Assembly (NCBI GenBank): GCA_039583875.1
Contig: CM077151.1
Coordinates: forward strand, 116,454,609-116,518,608
Direction of reading: 5' to 3'
Source: Platanthera guangdongensis
Taxonomy: Eukaryota > Streptophyta > Magnoliopsida > Asparagales > Orchidaceae
Length of the DNA: 64,000 nucleotides
Shown: positions 23,567-34,706 of the stretch, in pieces
Position numbering within the stretch: position 1 is the first letter of the stretch
Layout: every line of letters begins with the position of its first letter
Notes under the pieces: model-generated
Told to the model about the DNA's origin: nothing
Databases searched by the model: none
Seen by the model: only the letters and a program-made list of their open reading frames with translations
Translations under genes and position numbers: made by a program

Positions 23567-24200
23567 TCACATCTCAGCTAAACACTGACTTGTGATAGAT
23601 CCCCCAGACACGCGAGATAAGGGAGAAGTGAAAGCTTTAGGGCCCAGGGAAGATGAATCTCCCCTGCCCCTAGCCTCATCCTTCTCGCGTCGGCGGGCAA
23701 AATCCAGCGCCTTGCGCATTTGCAGTTCATTTTTTTGCAATTCCACCGATGGAGATCGCCATTGCGATACAACCACTCCATCCAATCCAGAGGTAGCTTT
23801 AGCTTTTTCGTCCGGAGGCATCCTTTCCTCACCCGCGGTGGGTGATAGATCAGCCCAAGTAACCTTTTTTTACAATTTTACACACATCATTTGATTCATT
23901 ATAAGTTTTTGATTCTGTTTCATGCACGCTTTTAGCAGCCATACTCCGCTCCTTAGTCCCAGCAACATGCCTTTCACTCCACTCACTACCCTTTTCATCC
24001 ACAATTTTCTACACTCCAAGCAACTTTGCTTTGGTTTCCCCTTTCTGCAGTACACCTATCTCAACAACACTAGGCAAACCGTCAGATAACACAACATTTA
24101 GATCCTGTATTTTTTTGGGCTCATTCCGAATCATAGGGGGAAGGGATGGCGGCAAAGGCGATTCAACCTTGGATCCCAAGGTGATGCCACTCGCATTAAA
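23567..24200 (-). pseudogene. ATH1 region downstream of protease, degenerate
   Basis: The minus strand has an 84-residue reading (23821-23567) with the charged stretch DFARRREKDEARGRGD, preceded by broken frames with stops. It may be the remains of the protease-RT linker, or unrelated sequence joined by deletion. I cannot assign a domain. Confidence 0.35.
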
Positions 24201-24560
24201 CTATAATTTTGCCCCACTAGCTTTCAGGAAGAGGACGCCTAAGATGGTTTTTGAAGCATTCCACATTGGTCCCAACACCTGGAAGTCAGTGACCACCACA
24301 GCCCTGTTCAATATCACTTCCACCTCCTTTATATCACCGCTGGTCTTCACTACCAACCCATCGGCCAGAACGAGTGATTTCCGAACATTCGACTCGATAT
24401 TTAAATTAGAATTTTCAACATCTTGCAAAGCAAGAATGTTGCAAGAAGATCCAAAATCACATAAGGCCACTGTCTCTACCTCATTTATTTCGCATTTCAC
24501 GGCCACTTCATTTTCAATACAATCATCCATCTCCACAACACACTTCCCTTGCTCATTGGG
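24201..24560 (-). pseudogene. ATH1 aspartic protease
   Basis: A 111-residue minus-strand reading has the Athila protease layout: CEINEVETVALCDFGSSCNI with DFGS in place of DLGA or DTGS, then KSLVLADGLVVKTSGDIKEV and VVVTDFQVL. Athila proteases usually read ALCDLGASIN at this point. Upstream it is continuous in style with gag (RGTLPSDTKKIP). Active-site Phe and a stop before the frame suggest it is not functional. Confidence 0.75.
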
Positions 24561-24599
24561 ATTTTTTTCGTATCGCTTGGGAGGGTGCCGCGAGTACGC

Positions 24600-25975
24600 A
24601 CAGAGAACACCTGGGCCAGTTACCCAGGCTGCATCTCCAAGTTTCTCATGGAGGCGGTCTGAGTGGCCATATTGGATTGGGCCATCTCCACAAATTTTTC
24701 CATCATCTCTTCTAACGCACTCTTTCTTGTCACCTGCACGTTCTAAGTATAACCCGATTGAGGTGGTCGCGACAGGCTATTAAAGGCTTGAGCATCAAAT
24801 TGATGTTGGCCTCCCTGCCACCTTTGACCGGGACCATATTGGTTCCAGGAGAAATTCAGATGATTTCTCGCATTCTGGTTATAAGCATTGTTATAAGGAG
24901 CATCACAGTTCTAACTATTTATAAAATTCACACTCTCGTCAGTAGATATACCTGAGGGATCAACAAAAGCTTCTCCAATTTGGCACTCATATGTATGATG
25001 GCCGGGGTTTCCATAAACTTGGCATGAAATAACCATTACCTGAGCCAGATGAGGGGTCAATCTGCTCAGCAACATCATTCCATACATAGTAGGATGGCTC
25101 GCCACATCTTGCGGCTGCACCGCATTTACCTCAAATAAATTTCTCGCACCCCTAGGTGTGTTTCATCCAACTGTCCAATATGCGCTATGAGAAGCGGTGT
25201 CACGAAGGAGCCGCAAAGACTCGTCGGGAGTTAGGTTCATGATAGTGCCGCCAGCTGCTGCGTAGATCATGGCCCTGTAATTAGGCTCAATAGCAAAATA
25301 AAATATTTCAACCAAATTCCATGGCTCACAGCCGTGCTGGGGGCATCGACGTTGTTGATCAGCAAATCTCTCCTAGGCCTCAGATAATGTTTCCTGGTCT
25401 AGCTGTCGGAAGGTGGCTATCTCCCTTTGGGCATTCACTATTTTGTCCACCGGGTGGAAATGGCTAAGAACTTCGAGGAAAGAGCTTCCCACGTAGTCGC
25501 AGTCCCTGGAGTAATAGTGTGAACTCAGTTTTTTTCCTTATCTCTTAACGAAAAAGGGAACAGCCTTAGCTTCACCACGTCATTTGTAATACCGACGTAG
25601 AGAAAGGAACCACAGATCTCCAAGAATTCCTCCAGATGGAGTTGTGGATGCTCACTTGGCAAGCCCAAAAATTGTGTGTTATTCCGGGTCATATTGAGGA
25701 TGGAGGGCTTTATCTCGAAGTGGTGGTTCACGATGGCTGGGCCGAAACCAAGGTAAACACTTCCCGCAGTAGTGGTTGTGAAATTGCACGTTGTCCTAAT
25801 GCGGTGTCAGACCACCTCCTGGTCCTCACCGACCCATTCACCAAGACCATTTCCTTCTTGACCCAAATCTTCCATTCTTTCTATTGCTTCAGCAGCAACA
25901 TCACGCCAGCGGGCTCGCTACGCTCGTAAGGTTTAAGTTCAACTCCAAGATCTTCACCTATATCCATGGGGTTTC
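24600..25975 (-). pseudogene. ATH1 gag, degenerate
   Basis: Athila-type gag is readable on the minus strand: NHHFEIKPSILNMTRNNTQF, GLPSEHPQLHLEEFLEICGS, VVKLRLFPFSLRDKEKN, then LSSKFLAISTRWTK. A zinc-knuckle-like CQVYGNPGHHTYEC (near 25020-24980) has Tyr where the second Cys should be. It is followed by the Asn/Gln-rich stretch WNQYGPGQRWQGGQHQFDAQ and RTRGTLPSD. The start is near the ATG complement at 25967. Stops follow KEKN and others. The type of gag assigns the element to the Athila group. Confidence 0.85.
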
Positions 25976-26070
25976 GATTTGTCATACAATAAATAAAAAC
26001 CTATCCAAATACCAAAACTATTTGCAACAACTTTTCCAATAGAAAAAAATACACATAATGGTTGCACTCC

Positions 26071-26089
26071 CTGACAACATCGCCAAAAA
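26071..26089 (-). promoter_or_regulatory. ATH1 primer-binding site
   Basis: The minus strand reads TTTTTGGCGATGTTGTCAG just after the LTR end TTGCATCA. It corresponds to the TGGCGCCGTTGCC-type PBS of Athila/Tat elements with a few changes, and differs from the tRNA-Met PBS of the other elements here. Confidence 0.75.
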
Positions 26090-26091
26090 CT

Positions 26092-26231
26092 TGATGCAAT
26101 CTCGGCAAGTGCACCGATTGTTGTCAAGTAATAAACTGGGGGAGTTATCCTCCGAGTATCGTATCTGTCGAGGAGTGCATATTATGAGTGTGATCTTTCT
26201 TGTTCTAAAGTGATTGCAAACGCAACAGAGG
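26092..26231 (-). repeat. ATH1 5' LTR, first 140 bp, cut by SIRE1
   Basis: It matches 20101-20239 with a few changes, from TGATGCAATCTCGG to CAACAGAGG. At 26232 it breaks into the SIRE1 LTR start TGTTGGATCC. Compared with the intact copy, the next ATH1 bases should be TTGGGGTGTTTTAG; I did not find them elsewhere in the window. Confidence 0.85.
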
Positions 26232-28066
26232 TGTTGGATCCCTAGTTAGATTTGGGCTATGTTCACTAAACTAGGATGTCTGACCCAACATGTATAGCCA
26301 GGGTCATGTCTGTGTCCTAGAGTTTAGGTCATGTACTTAGAGTCAACACTGCAATGTACCAGCCATCAACATACTGCAGAAGGCTCAAGACTTAAAGAAA
26401 TTTCAAAGACTCAGGAAAATGAGTTCGACGTTCGTCGAACTCAGCTCGACGAAAGTCGTGCTCAGCTCGATGAACTCATAGAAAATTCTCTGAGCTGAGC
26501 TCGACGAACTTGGTTCTCAGGTCGATGATTCCTGGATACTATACTTCAACATTCCAAGTCCAAAATCATTTCTCTGAACTCCAGTCGACGAAATCATAAT
26601 CTCAGATCGATGAACTTAGACCACATTCTTGACAAGTTTTATCATGTAGCAGTTAGCAGTTCTCAGGTCGACGAACTCAGTTTTTAGGTCGACGATCTCT
26701 GGATACTCTACTTCAACATTCTAGTCCAGAAACATCTCAATATTCTAAGTCCAAAAACTGAACTCCAGTCGACGAACTTAGATTCTCAACTCGACGATCT
26801 TGATACATAGAGTTGGCAAGGTTCTGAAGAAAGCAGTTATCTATTCTCAGTTAGACGATCTTGGATCTCAGCTCATTGAACAACAATTATCTGGTCGATG
26901 AACATAACTTCTCAGCTCGACGAACTCTGTACCCTGGTCGATGAATTCTGTTCTCTGCTCGATGACTTCTGTGCAGATCCAGACTTGGATATTTTCCCTC
27001 CATCTGTCCTCATTTTATTACAATAATTCCTGAGTAATTAATGCTTAACATTCTCTGAATATTACCGTTAGACGCAATATTGATTATGGCCTTCATCAGG
27101 ATTATTACTTGCCATTTTTCAATGGGACAGTTGGGGAAATCAATCAATGCAGACATTCTCCAAGCCGTCAGTAATCAATGCTGGAAAGAAATTCAAAATT
27201 CAGAAGGAAAACTTCATGGAAAATATAAAAGGATTTTTCTTCTTCCTTCTCGTTAGTGAAAAGAAAAAGATAGAGATACATAGACAGAGATCAAGGATTT
27301 CGAAAGAGAAGAAGAAATACTCAGGGCAATACAACAGTCAAGAAACTAGAAGCCCCAGACCAGATAAATAACAACAAGCTGAAGAAGAAGAAGAACATCC
27401 ATCCAAAATCAAGAGTCTTCTTCCTTATTCATTCCAGGATTCTTCAAGGACAACAAAAACTCTATCAGTCAAGAAGTTCATGGATATCTTCTGGTCAAGG
27501 CTAAAGGATTGAAGATCTACTCACCTTGAAGCAAAGCTCCAACCTTCCTGAACAAATCAATATCTCAGGGGGAGCTTTGTTAACATCAAAGATCCACTAA
27601 GTCTCCTCAATTGTATTTGAGAAAGGGAAGACATCATCACTCTCTCATCCCCCACTGTAAAAAGGGTTCTTTAACTCCCTTCAAAAGTTATTCCTGGTTG
27701 CAAGTCTCCTGATCAAAAGGCTTGGGATTGGTTTTTGATCACCTGATCAAAAGCTCATTGGTGGCAGTCACCTGATCAAAAACCTGAGTGGATTCCTACC
27801 AGTGTGGTAGAAGAGTGGATGTACCCAGGTTGGGGAACCACTATAAAATTCTTGTGTTGTCTGGTTGCCATCTTTTTCTTTTTTTCCTGTTGTACCTGTG
27901 CTAGTTAGGTTTGTTGTGCCTGTGTTATTTAATTTAATCCCTGCTGTGCTTGTGATAGATTAGCTTATCTTAGGACTGATTTTTTTTTATTGCAAAATGC
28001 ATTAAAGTTTCTAGATACTCTATTCATCCCCCCTCTAGAGTAATTCAAGTCTAACCGTAACTTTTA
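26232..28066 (+). repeat. SIRE1 5' LTR (about 1.83 kb)
   Basis: It starts with TGTTGGATCCC at the break in ATH1 and ends before a Met-type PBS at 28068. Near its end are the box GTGGATGTACCCAG and GGGGAACCACTATAAA (27820-27850) and a CCCCCCTCTAGAG run, both shared with the LTRs of SIRE2 and SIRE3. A TATA box, TATAAAAGG, is at 27234. It carries many TCGACGA dyads (26425-26970). Repeats of CACCTGATCAAAA occur at 27735-27790. No gene is seen. Confidence 0.8.
26425..26970. repeat. TCGTCGA / TCGACGA dyad array in SIRE1 LTR
   Basis: Words such as CTCGACGAAC, GTCGACGAACT, TTCGTCGAACT and GTCGATGA recur at intervals of about 15-60 bp, often as facing pairs that could fold. Exact TCGACGA or TCGTCGA occurs more than ten times. 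The same vocabulary returns at 29848-30100 inside the element and at 63690-64000 in SIRE3. Confidence 0.85.
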
Positions 28067-28067
28067 A

Positions 28068-28080
28068 TTTGTATCAGAGC
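28068..28080 (+). promoter_or_regulatory. SIRE1 primer-binding site, altered
   Basis: TTTGTATCAGAGC stands where TGGTATCAGAGC is usual; the first bases have changed. The position after the LTR and before gag fits. The LTR end TTTTAA also lacks the standard CA. Confidence 0.7.
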
Positions 28081-28165
28081 AAGGTTCCTTTAGTTGTACA
28101 AGCTAAACCTTGAACCAAAAGGTCCTTTGTTAGACCTGAGTTTTTATTAGGATTATATTCACAGC

Positions 28166-29743
28166 ATGACACAGAACAAAGATTATGCAAGCACCAGACC
28201 TCCAGTGTGCGACCTAAATAAGTTTGCCATCTGGAAGGGAAGAATAAAACTTTATATGAATTCTATTAATGAGGACATCTACAAGTTTATCTTGATAGGT
28301 CCTCCTCAACCATCTACCTCTACAGTAACTTCCAGCACTCATGCAGTTCCACCACCTGAGTGGACTGATGCTCAGAAGAAAGCCAAGGTTGCTGATGCTA
28401 AAGCCATGAATATTTTGGCCCAAAAAATGTCTGATGACATTTTCCAGAAGGTGGCTGAATGCACTTCAGCCAAGGACATTTGGGACTCTCTCAACCAAAT
28501 GGTGGCTGGATCTGCTGATGAAAGGAAAGATAGAAGATCAAATATCATATCCCAGTATAAGAATTTCAAGAGGGAGGAAGCAGAATCTGTTGCAAACATG
28601 TACAACGGACTGAGCTCAATCATCAATGAGCTGAAGACTTTGGATAAGGACATCACCCTTATTGAAGTCAATGATAAAATCCCCATGTGCTTCCCAAGCT
28701 CATGGGATTCAAGGATCTTGCCAATCAAGGATGCCAGGAGCTTAAATGAGATTTCCACAGAATCTCTATTAGGAAAGCTCAAGTCCTATGAGCAGCTTAT
28801 AAAGTCCAGAGAAGCAGATGAACAATGAACTCCTCAACCAACAAGAAAGGAGCACAACTTGGCATTCAAGGCTGCTGAAGAGACAGAAGCTTCAACAATA
28901 AATGAAGAGCTAATGAGTATATTTGCCAAAAGATTTTACAAAATGGCAAGGAAAGGCTTCAGAAGAAAATCATCCAGACAGGATGATAAGCCAAGGTATG
29001 ACAAAACCCTTACTAAAGAAGTAGTGTGCTTTGGCTGCAGGAAACATGGAAACTTTATCTCAGAGTGTCCAGAGAATCAAAAGAAAGAGAGAAGAAGAGA
29101 GAAGGCATCCAGAAGGCAGCAAAGCAGCAGGCCTTCCTCCAGTAAATACAAAAATAAGGAGAACGGCTTTGTAGTTGAAAACTGGAGTGATACTGAGGAT
29201 GAATCCACATCTTCCAGTTCTAGTGAAGAGGAAGAAGAGGCAAGGGCCAAAGAAATCTGCCTCATGGCCATTGATGCCTCCAGAAGTCAATCAGATGAAG
29301 AAGAATCTGACAATGAAGGAACTTTAGAATCAGAAGTTGATCAGGTACTTTCAACTTTTGATTATTGTTCTGATACTTTCAAAACTGAGTTTAAAACCTT
29401 GTGCATTGATTTAATTAACTCAGAAAAGGAAATCAAAATACTTAAGGAAAAACAATCAAATCAAAGAAATCTGATTTCTGAAAACACCAAGTTAAGAGAA
29501 GAACTAACTCTAGCTAATGAACAAATCAACTTTTTAAAAACAGAGCTATGTGAGGCCAAACAACTTGAGGAATCTCTTAATAGGAGAAGCCTTAAGCTGA
29601 TGGACATCACAAGAACAGTTAATGCCAGACTGAATGGCAAATTGGGCTTGGTTGCATCATCAAGTTTACCCCCCCCCCCATTCTCAAGAATAACATATTA
29701 TCAACCCCCATTAGATTTGTGTCAGCTAAGGATAAAGGTGTAA
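28166..29743 (+). pseudogene. SIRE1 gag with one in-frame stop
   Basis: The ATG at 28166 opens a copia gag. Residues 10-220 form a UBN2-type gag domain (FAIWKGRIKLYMNSINEDIY, VAECTSAKDIWDSLNQM, SWDSRILPIKDARSL). A single TGA at 28826 interrupts it, and the same frame continues to 29743. Next comes a CCHC knuckle CFGCRKHGNFISEC (29027-29068), an acidic Ser-rich stretch (STSSSSSEEEEEA) and a long coiled coil (about 29380-29610: NSEKEIKILKEKQ, ENTKLREELTLANEQINFL). This layout is that of Sirevirus gags. A run of ten C at 29670 shifts the frame before the end. Confidence 0.88.
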
Positions 29744-30326
29744 TGAACAACAAAAAACCACAAAAGAATTACCTAACTTTAAAAATCACAATACGAAAAA
29801 CCAGAAAACCTTAGATAAAAACAAAGTTCAGCAGATTTCGTCGAACTTAGATCGACGAAATATGGCCAGTTCGTCGAACTTAGATCGACGAAATATGGCC
29901 AGTTCGTCGAACTCAAGTCGACGAACTCTGAACGCAGATCTATATAATAATTATTCATCTTACTGTAATAGACGAACTGTGTATGGTTCGTCGAGCTGAG
30001 ATCGACGAACTTGGGGCATAGAAAATGAATATATTCATTCTCTGAGCTCGATCTCATCCCTTTTCGTCGAACTCTGGTCGACGAACTCACAACTTTTCGT
30101 CGATCCCAGACAGACTTAATAAAAGACATACTTAAAATAGCAAATCAAATCAAACTAGGAAACCTTTTAATCCACTTGCTGATTGGATAATTTCTCCTAG
30201 AAGATATAACCCCTTAGGATATAAATCTCAACCTGAATTTTCAGTAATATCTAGTTTTTCTTATCAATAATATAAAGGACCCAAGGTAACCTGGGTCAAG
30301 AACAACTAACTATTTTCATTACAGGA
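29744..30326 (+). other. SIRE1 gag-protease linker with TCGTCGA dyads
   Basis: Between gag and protease lie about 580 bp that hold a TCGTCGAACT array at 29848-30100. Two 33-bp units (TTCGTCGAACTTAGATCG...) start the array. The frame after the C10 run can be read on for some 40 codons into this region. A pyrimidine-rich end TTTTCATTACAG at 30313-30324, directly before protease coding, looks like a 3' splice site, so the linker might be an intron or part of one. The dyad words are those of the SIRE1 LTR. Confidence 0.55.
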
Positions 30327-30466
30327 AAAGGGCTATCCAACTGTTAATCAAAAATGGTACCTGGACAGTGGATGCTCCAAGCATATGACTGGCAGAAAGG
30401 ACAACTTAATCAACTACAAGTCCAAGCTGGGACCAAAGGTGATCTTTGGTGATTCAAATTGGGGCC
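30327..30466 (+). pseudogene. SIRE1 protease start, truncated
   Basis: The reading KWYLDSGCSKHMTGRKDNLI followed by KLGPKVIFGDSNWGQ is the start of a copia aspartic protease, with the active-site DSG. It stops at about 30466 in A-rich DNA. Integrase, RT, RNase H and the second LTR of SIRE1 are missing, so the element ended here by truncation or deletion. Confidence 0.88.
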
Positions 30467-30730
30467 AGTCTAAAAACAAAAAACCAAAAAATCTAAAAAC
30501 TAAAAAACCAAAAAACTCTTAAAACTAAAAAATCTAAAAAAAACTAAAAAAACTAAAAAAAATCAAAAATCTAAAAACTAAAAACTAAACAACATCTAAT
30601 AAAACTAATAACTAAAACTAAAAACACTCAAAAAACCTACTAAAAACCAGAAAACCATTTTCCATATCTATATTTTATTTTAACTTTTTTGCACCCACCC
30701 AAATTTTTTTTTAAGAATTATATATTTCTT
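30467..30730. repeat. A-rich low-complexity DNA
   Basis: Repeats of CTAAAAACTAAAAAACC-like words make up about 180 bp, then T-rich DNA. It joins the broken end of SIRE1 to the gypsy integrase scrap. It might be the internal A-rich part of ATH2 rather than a separate repeat. Confidence 0.7.
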
Positions 30731-30943
30731 TTCTCGCTTTGGCATGCCTCCCATTATTTTAGGCGATAGGGGAATACATTTTTGTTACGCTCATATAGAT
30801 AAGATGTTAGCTACTTACGAGTCACCCACACTTGCCACCCCCTACCACCCGAAACCATATGGCCAAGTCGAGTTAGTAAATAGATTAATAAGGCATATAT
30901 TACAAATAAAAACCTCATGCCACCAAATAAATTCTTTATAACG
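30731..30943 (+). pseudogene. ATH2 integrase core fragment
   Basis: The plus strand codes for part of a gypsy integrase core: PPIILGDRGIHFCYAH, then YESPTLATPYHPKPYGQVEL and VNRLIRHILQI. The second catalytic Asp (GDRG) and the Glu (GQVEL) are visible; the first Asp lies upstream and is missing. The wording fits the Athila/Tat side of gypsy (FGTPRAIISDGGSHF in relatives). A stop follows at 30941. It orients ATH2 on the plus strand. Confidence 0.8.
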
Positions 30944-32585
30944 GAAATATTTTTTTCTTTTCTTTTTTCTAAATAATGCAGGGTTTCAACCCGAGCCACC
31001 CTGAAGTCATTTAAGGGAAGTCCCCCCTTCCTCTTTATTTATGTACATACGTGCATTTTACTTTTTATCGTTCTACATACTTCGATTACAACATTGGAGA
31101 CAATGTTGGATTTAAGTATGCGAGTATTTTATTATTTTCTTTATTGCATTTCTATATTCTGCACTCATTAAAAATACAAAAAATTGAAAAAAGATTAATT
31201 AAAACTCAACAAATAAAAATTGTATATATAATCAAAAACTCAAAAAAAATTCATAAAACAAAAAAATATTCCAAATATTTATAAAACAAAAATTCCAAAA
31301 AATATTTTATTTTTACTTTGTAAATTTTTTTTGTAAATAATCTCTCTCCCCCCCTCTCTTCTTTATAAATAACACATCTTTCTCTCCCCTTTCTTGTAAA
31401 TAACTTGATAAAAATGTTAAAACATCAAAAAAATTTAGAAAATCCAAAATTCAAAAAAAAAACAATAACCCTAAAAACAAAAAAAAGGATAATAACACTA
31501 AAAACAAAACAAAAATTGTTTATTATGTAACAAATAATTCGAATACACCATTCTTAACCCTCTTTTGCTCTCCAAAATTCTAATTGCGAGTTTATTTATA
31601 AGCAAATTTTATTAATTCTTTATTTACTATTTGTTTATTAATTAGAGCTTGATAGATTTAGATATCTGGGGTTAAGTTTTAAAGAATTTATTTTGTTTTA
31701 TTTTTTTATTTTTTAGATAAGGGACTTGATTTCAGTACCACTTCTAATTTTTCTAAATAGTTGCATATTTATTTTTTTAAGAAAATAACAACCTTAGATT
31801 TCAATTATGTTTACTGCAAGCTTTGTTTTGAAATATAGAAACGTTTAATTTATAAAGATTGCGCTCAAAAAGTTTTTATTAAATCTAGTTTTCTTTCCGA
31901 AAAAACCTCCCACTATTTTTTCATGTCTTACTTGGCATGATTTTGATCCTTAAGATAACCTATGTCAATAAGAATAAAATTTCGTTCCTTAAACATAGGC
32001 ATCCAATATTTAAAAAGATTATATGTTACAGAGTAAGAGAATAAAATTCATTACTCCTATACATATACATTGGGTTATATAAAGTTGTTAAAAAATTATT
32101 ATATGTTATGGAAAATAAGATTTCGTTTTCCTAAACATCCACATTCAATAAAAAAAATTCATTAGAGCTTTGAGCGAAAAAATATACCTCACCTCTAAAC
32201 CAAAGCCGTCTTCATAAACCAACATTCTTTTTTTATGATTCTAGAATTAATTTAAAATCCTTTTGAGAGCATAATTTTTAAATTGCATTATTTTCTTTAA
32301 TTCTTATAAGCTAAAGTATATATAATTCCAATCTATTTTTGTTAACCTAACAAATACAATTTTTTCTTTCTATTTGATTATAACGAGAAGTTTCTTTTTA
32401 GCTGAAACTCTTCCTCTATTTAAAATTGTCATAATTTAGGACTTAACTCTTATACCCCTGATAATTATTTTGATCTTTCTTTCAATTAATTCAAGCAGTA
32501 CCTAAACTTAGGATTTCTTTAATTTCTTATAAGTATATCTCCAAGTTTTGCTCTGGAATAGCAATAGCTTAAGTTTGAGGGTATT
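30944..32585 (+). other. ATH2 3' internal non-coding region
   Basis: This is A+T-rich DNA without a usable ORF. At about 31088 the phrase ACATTGGAGACAATGT followed by TTTAAGT is the dyad often seen after pol in Athila-type elements. AAAAAC-type runs dominate 31180-31520. At the end, CTTAAGTTTGAGGGTATT (32568-32585) is the expected polypurine-like lead-in to the 3' LTR. Confidence 0.6.
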
Positions 32586-33295
32586 TGATAAGTTGTAAAT
32601 ATACGTATTTTTACGTACGTTAATTAAGTCATTTTAGTTTATTTTCGTTATTTTTAGTTACATTTCTATAATAAAATGCTTCCTTTTTTGTACATATTTT
32701 CATCTAACTTTGTTTTATTTTATTTTTTAAAAATTTTCAGAAAAAGCAAGAAAATTCAAAGTACATGCCCGTGTACTTCTCGGTCACACCCGTGACCTGG
32801 GCGTGTTACTTTGATTCCACCAGAAATCAGCCACCTGCAATAAAAAATGAAGTCACGCCCGTGTCGAATAATGACACGCCCGTGTTCAGTCTGACACGCC
32901 CCGTGTCGCGTCACTCAATGCTCGACAATCGGCGTTTGTCGATTTAATGAACATGTCCATGATACGCCACGACACGGCCATGTCAATCCCATCTTGATGC
33001 TCAATGCTTCCAGCTCTACGTTCGACATTCTACGTTCGTCGAACTCCCCATCACGCCCATATCAATATTCAACACGCCCGTGACCAATCCACCTGTCCCA
33101 GACAAGACGTTCTCAGCGATGCAAAAAAACAACGCCTTCCCCAGATACACCTTCTGGACACGACCATGCTACACGCATGTGACCGTAGGGTGATGCCCAT
33201 TACTTCCACGTGGACATCCGCAAAGTCAACTAACAATAAATGTTCAGCATCAACACAGCGCAAGTACTGACATGCCCCCCCCCATACACGCCCGT
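32586..33295 (+). repeat. ATH2 3' LTR, left part
   Basis: It begins with TGATAAGTTGTAAATATACG, the TGATAAG start common to Athila/Tat LTRs, after the lead-in AAGTTTGAGGG. It is cut at 33295 by SIRE2 and continues at 56896. It carries the CACGCCCGTG array. The last five bases CCCGT are the SIRE2 target site. Confidence 0.75.
32765..33295. repeat. CACGCCCGTG dyad array in ATH2 LTR
   Basis: ACACGCCCGTG or close forms (CACACCCGTG, CACGCCCCGTG, CACGGCCATG, ACGCCCGTTG) occur about ten times in 530 bp, mixed with CGACA/TGTCG words. CACG-CC-CGTG is a near-perfect dyad. The array resumes after SIRE2 with CCGTGACCTGGGGCGTG (56892-56908). Arrays of this wording occur in LTRs of several plant gypsy families, as I recall. 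Confidence 0.8.
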
Positions 33296-33429
33296 TGTTG
33301 GGTACATTGGAAATTGTGTACCTGATTTGGAGAAGCCTCACTTAACTCAATAATATACATCATTGTGTATTTGATGGGTTGTTGAGTTTCAATGTGCAGG
33401 TTAAGGAAATGCAAAAAAAGTTTCTAAGT

Positions 33430-33850
33430 ACAAGTGTCGACACTTAAGAAGAATGATGCCGACACCAGGAGCCAGATTGTGTCGACACACAGGACTTGTG
33501 TCGACACATAGAAATTCTGTCAACAGCACTTGTGTCGACACACAGGACTTATGTCGACACACACCGGAATTCTTTCGACAACAATTGTGTCGACACACAG
33601 AATTTGTGTCGACACACGCCAGAATTCTATCGACACACACCAGAATTCTGTCAACACCAACTTTGTAGAGACTAGGAGCTATTATGTCGACACACAGGAC
33701 TTGTGTCGACACATTCCACAGAAGCTGTGTTGAGAAGATAAAGAAGGGTTGTGTCGATATTATGAGAGGTATGTCGACATCATCAAGAGTTGTGTCCACA
33801 TATGGTCTATTTGTGTTGACACATTTGAAGTATTGTCTCGACGCTTTTCT
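33430..33850. repeat. GTGTCGACAC palindrome array, 5' LTR
   Basis: I count seven exact GTGTCGACAC palindromes and about a dozen one- or two-base variants in 420 bp. CAGAATTCT, itself a palindrome, recurs between them. Spacing varies from about 15 to 60 bp. Confidence 0.92.
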
Positions 33851-34706
33851 GCTGAGATAGAATACAATGAGGTATCAGGTGTCATGACTGAAGACTTGAT
33901 AGCTGTCATAACTAACAAAGCTGTTGCATCTGTCAGAGCTGTCAGAAGGCCGTTATAAATCGGATGAGTCGGTAACCTTAGAAGGGTCTATATAAAGAAC
34001 TATTCTATCATCAAACAGTGTGAGATCGAAGAAGAAAGGACTTGACATTTTTGCTAATAGTTGAAATCTTCAAGTCATCAAGAGAAGGCAGATTCTGAAC
34101 AAGTCTCCAAGAAGATTTCAGATCAAATTTTGAAGGAAACTGGATTGAGGATTATCTCTAACTTCACAAGAAGATCAACCTTACTTTGTTCAGATTCAAT
34201 AAGTTTTGAAGAAGCTAAGACAGGTTCAATCTTAAGCAGTCAGATCTATCAAGAACTGATCAAGAAGTCTTCAACCCTTTCTCTCTCTACCTGGGTGAAG
34301 GATTAATATCTTTTATAATCAATTTTTCTATAAGATCTGTTATAGATCTAAGTGTAAGAGAGTTATCTCTCTGAGTTGTAAGCCTAATTTTATAAAGGAT
34401 GAGGTACGGCTGAGTACCTGAGGTAAGAGATTGATTTCTCTAAGCTGTAGGCCTGGTGAAAGAGGCTAAGGTAGGGCTGGAATGCCTGAGTTGTAGGAGT
34501 GTGGACTCACTCTGAGGTAGGATTCTCTGGAAGAATCTGAGTTGTAGCACTTGGTGAAGTGTGAGCTGTAGGAACCATTCTAGGTTCTGAGTTGTAAGAT
34601 CTGAGGATCTGAAGAGGAAGAAGGGAGTTAGGCCGAATCTAGTATACTGCTAGATAGGCGAAGGGGGAAAGTGGATGTACCCATCTCTTGGGGAACCACT
34701 ATAAAT

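Noticed and set aside
24031..24783. A 250-residue plus-strand ORF, the longest plus frame in the area.
   Set aside because: It is antisense to ATH1 gag and protease, whose domains are recognisable on the minus strand; the plus reading shows no domain.
33453..33799. His/Thr/Cys-rich ORFs (CRHTGLVSTH, VCVDTI types), also at 55379-55843.
   Set aside because: They are translations of the GTGTCGACAC array in different frames.
33430..33850. Regularly placed palindromic repeats that resemble a CRISPR array (also at 15300, 52475, 55500).
   Set aside because: Spacing is irregular, repeat units are only 8-12 bp, no cas genes exist, and the setting is a plant retrotransposon LTR.
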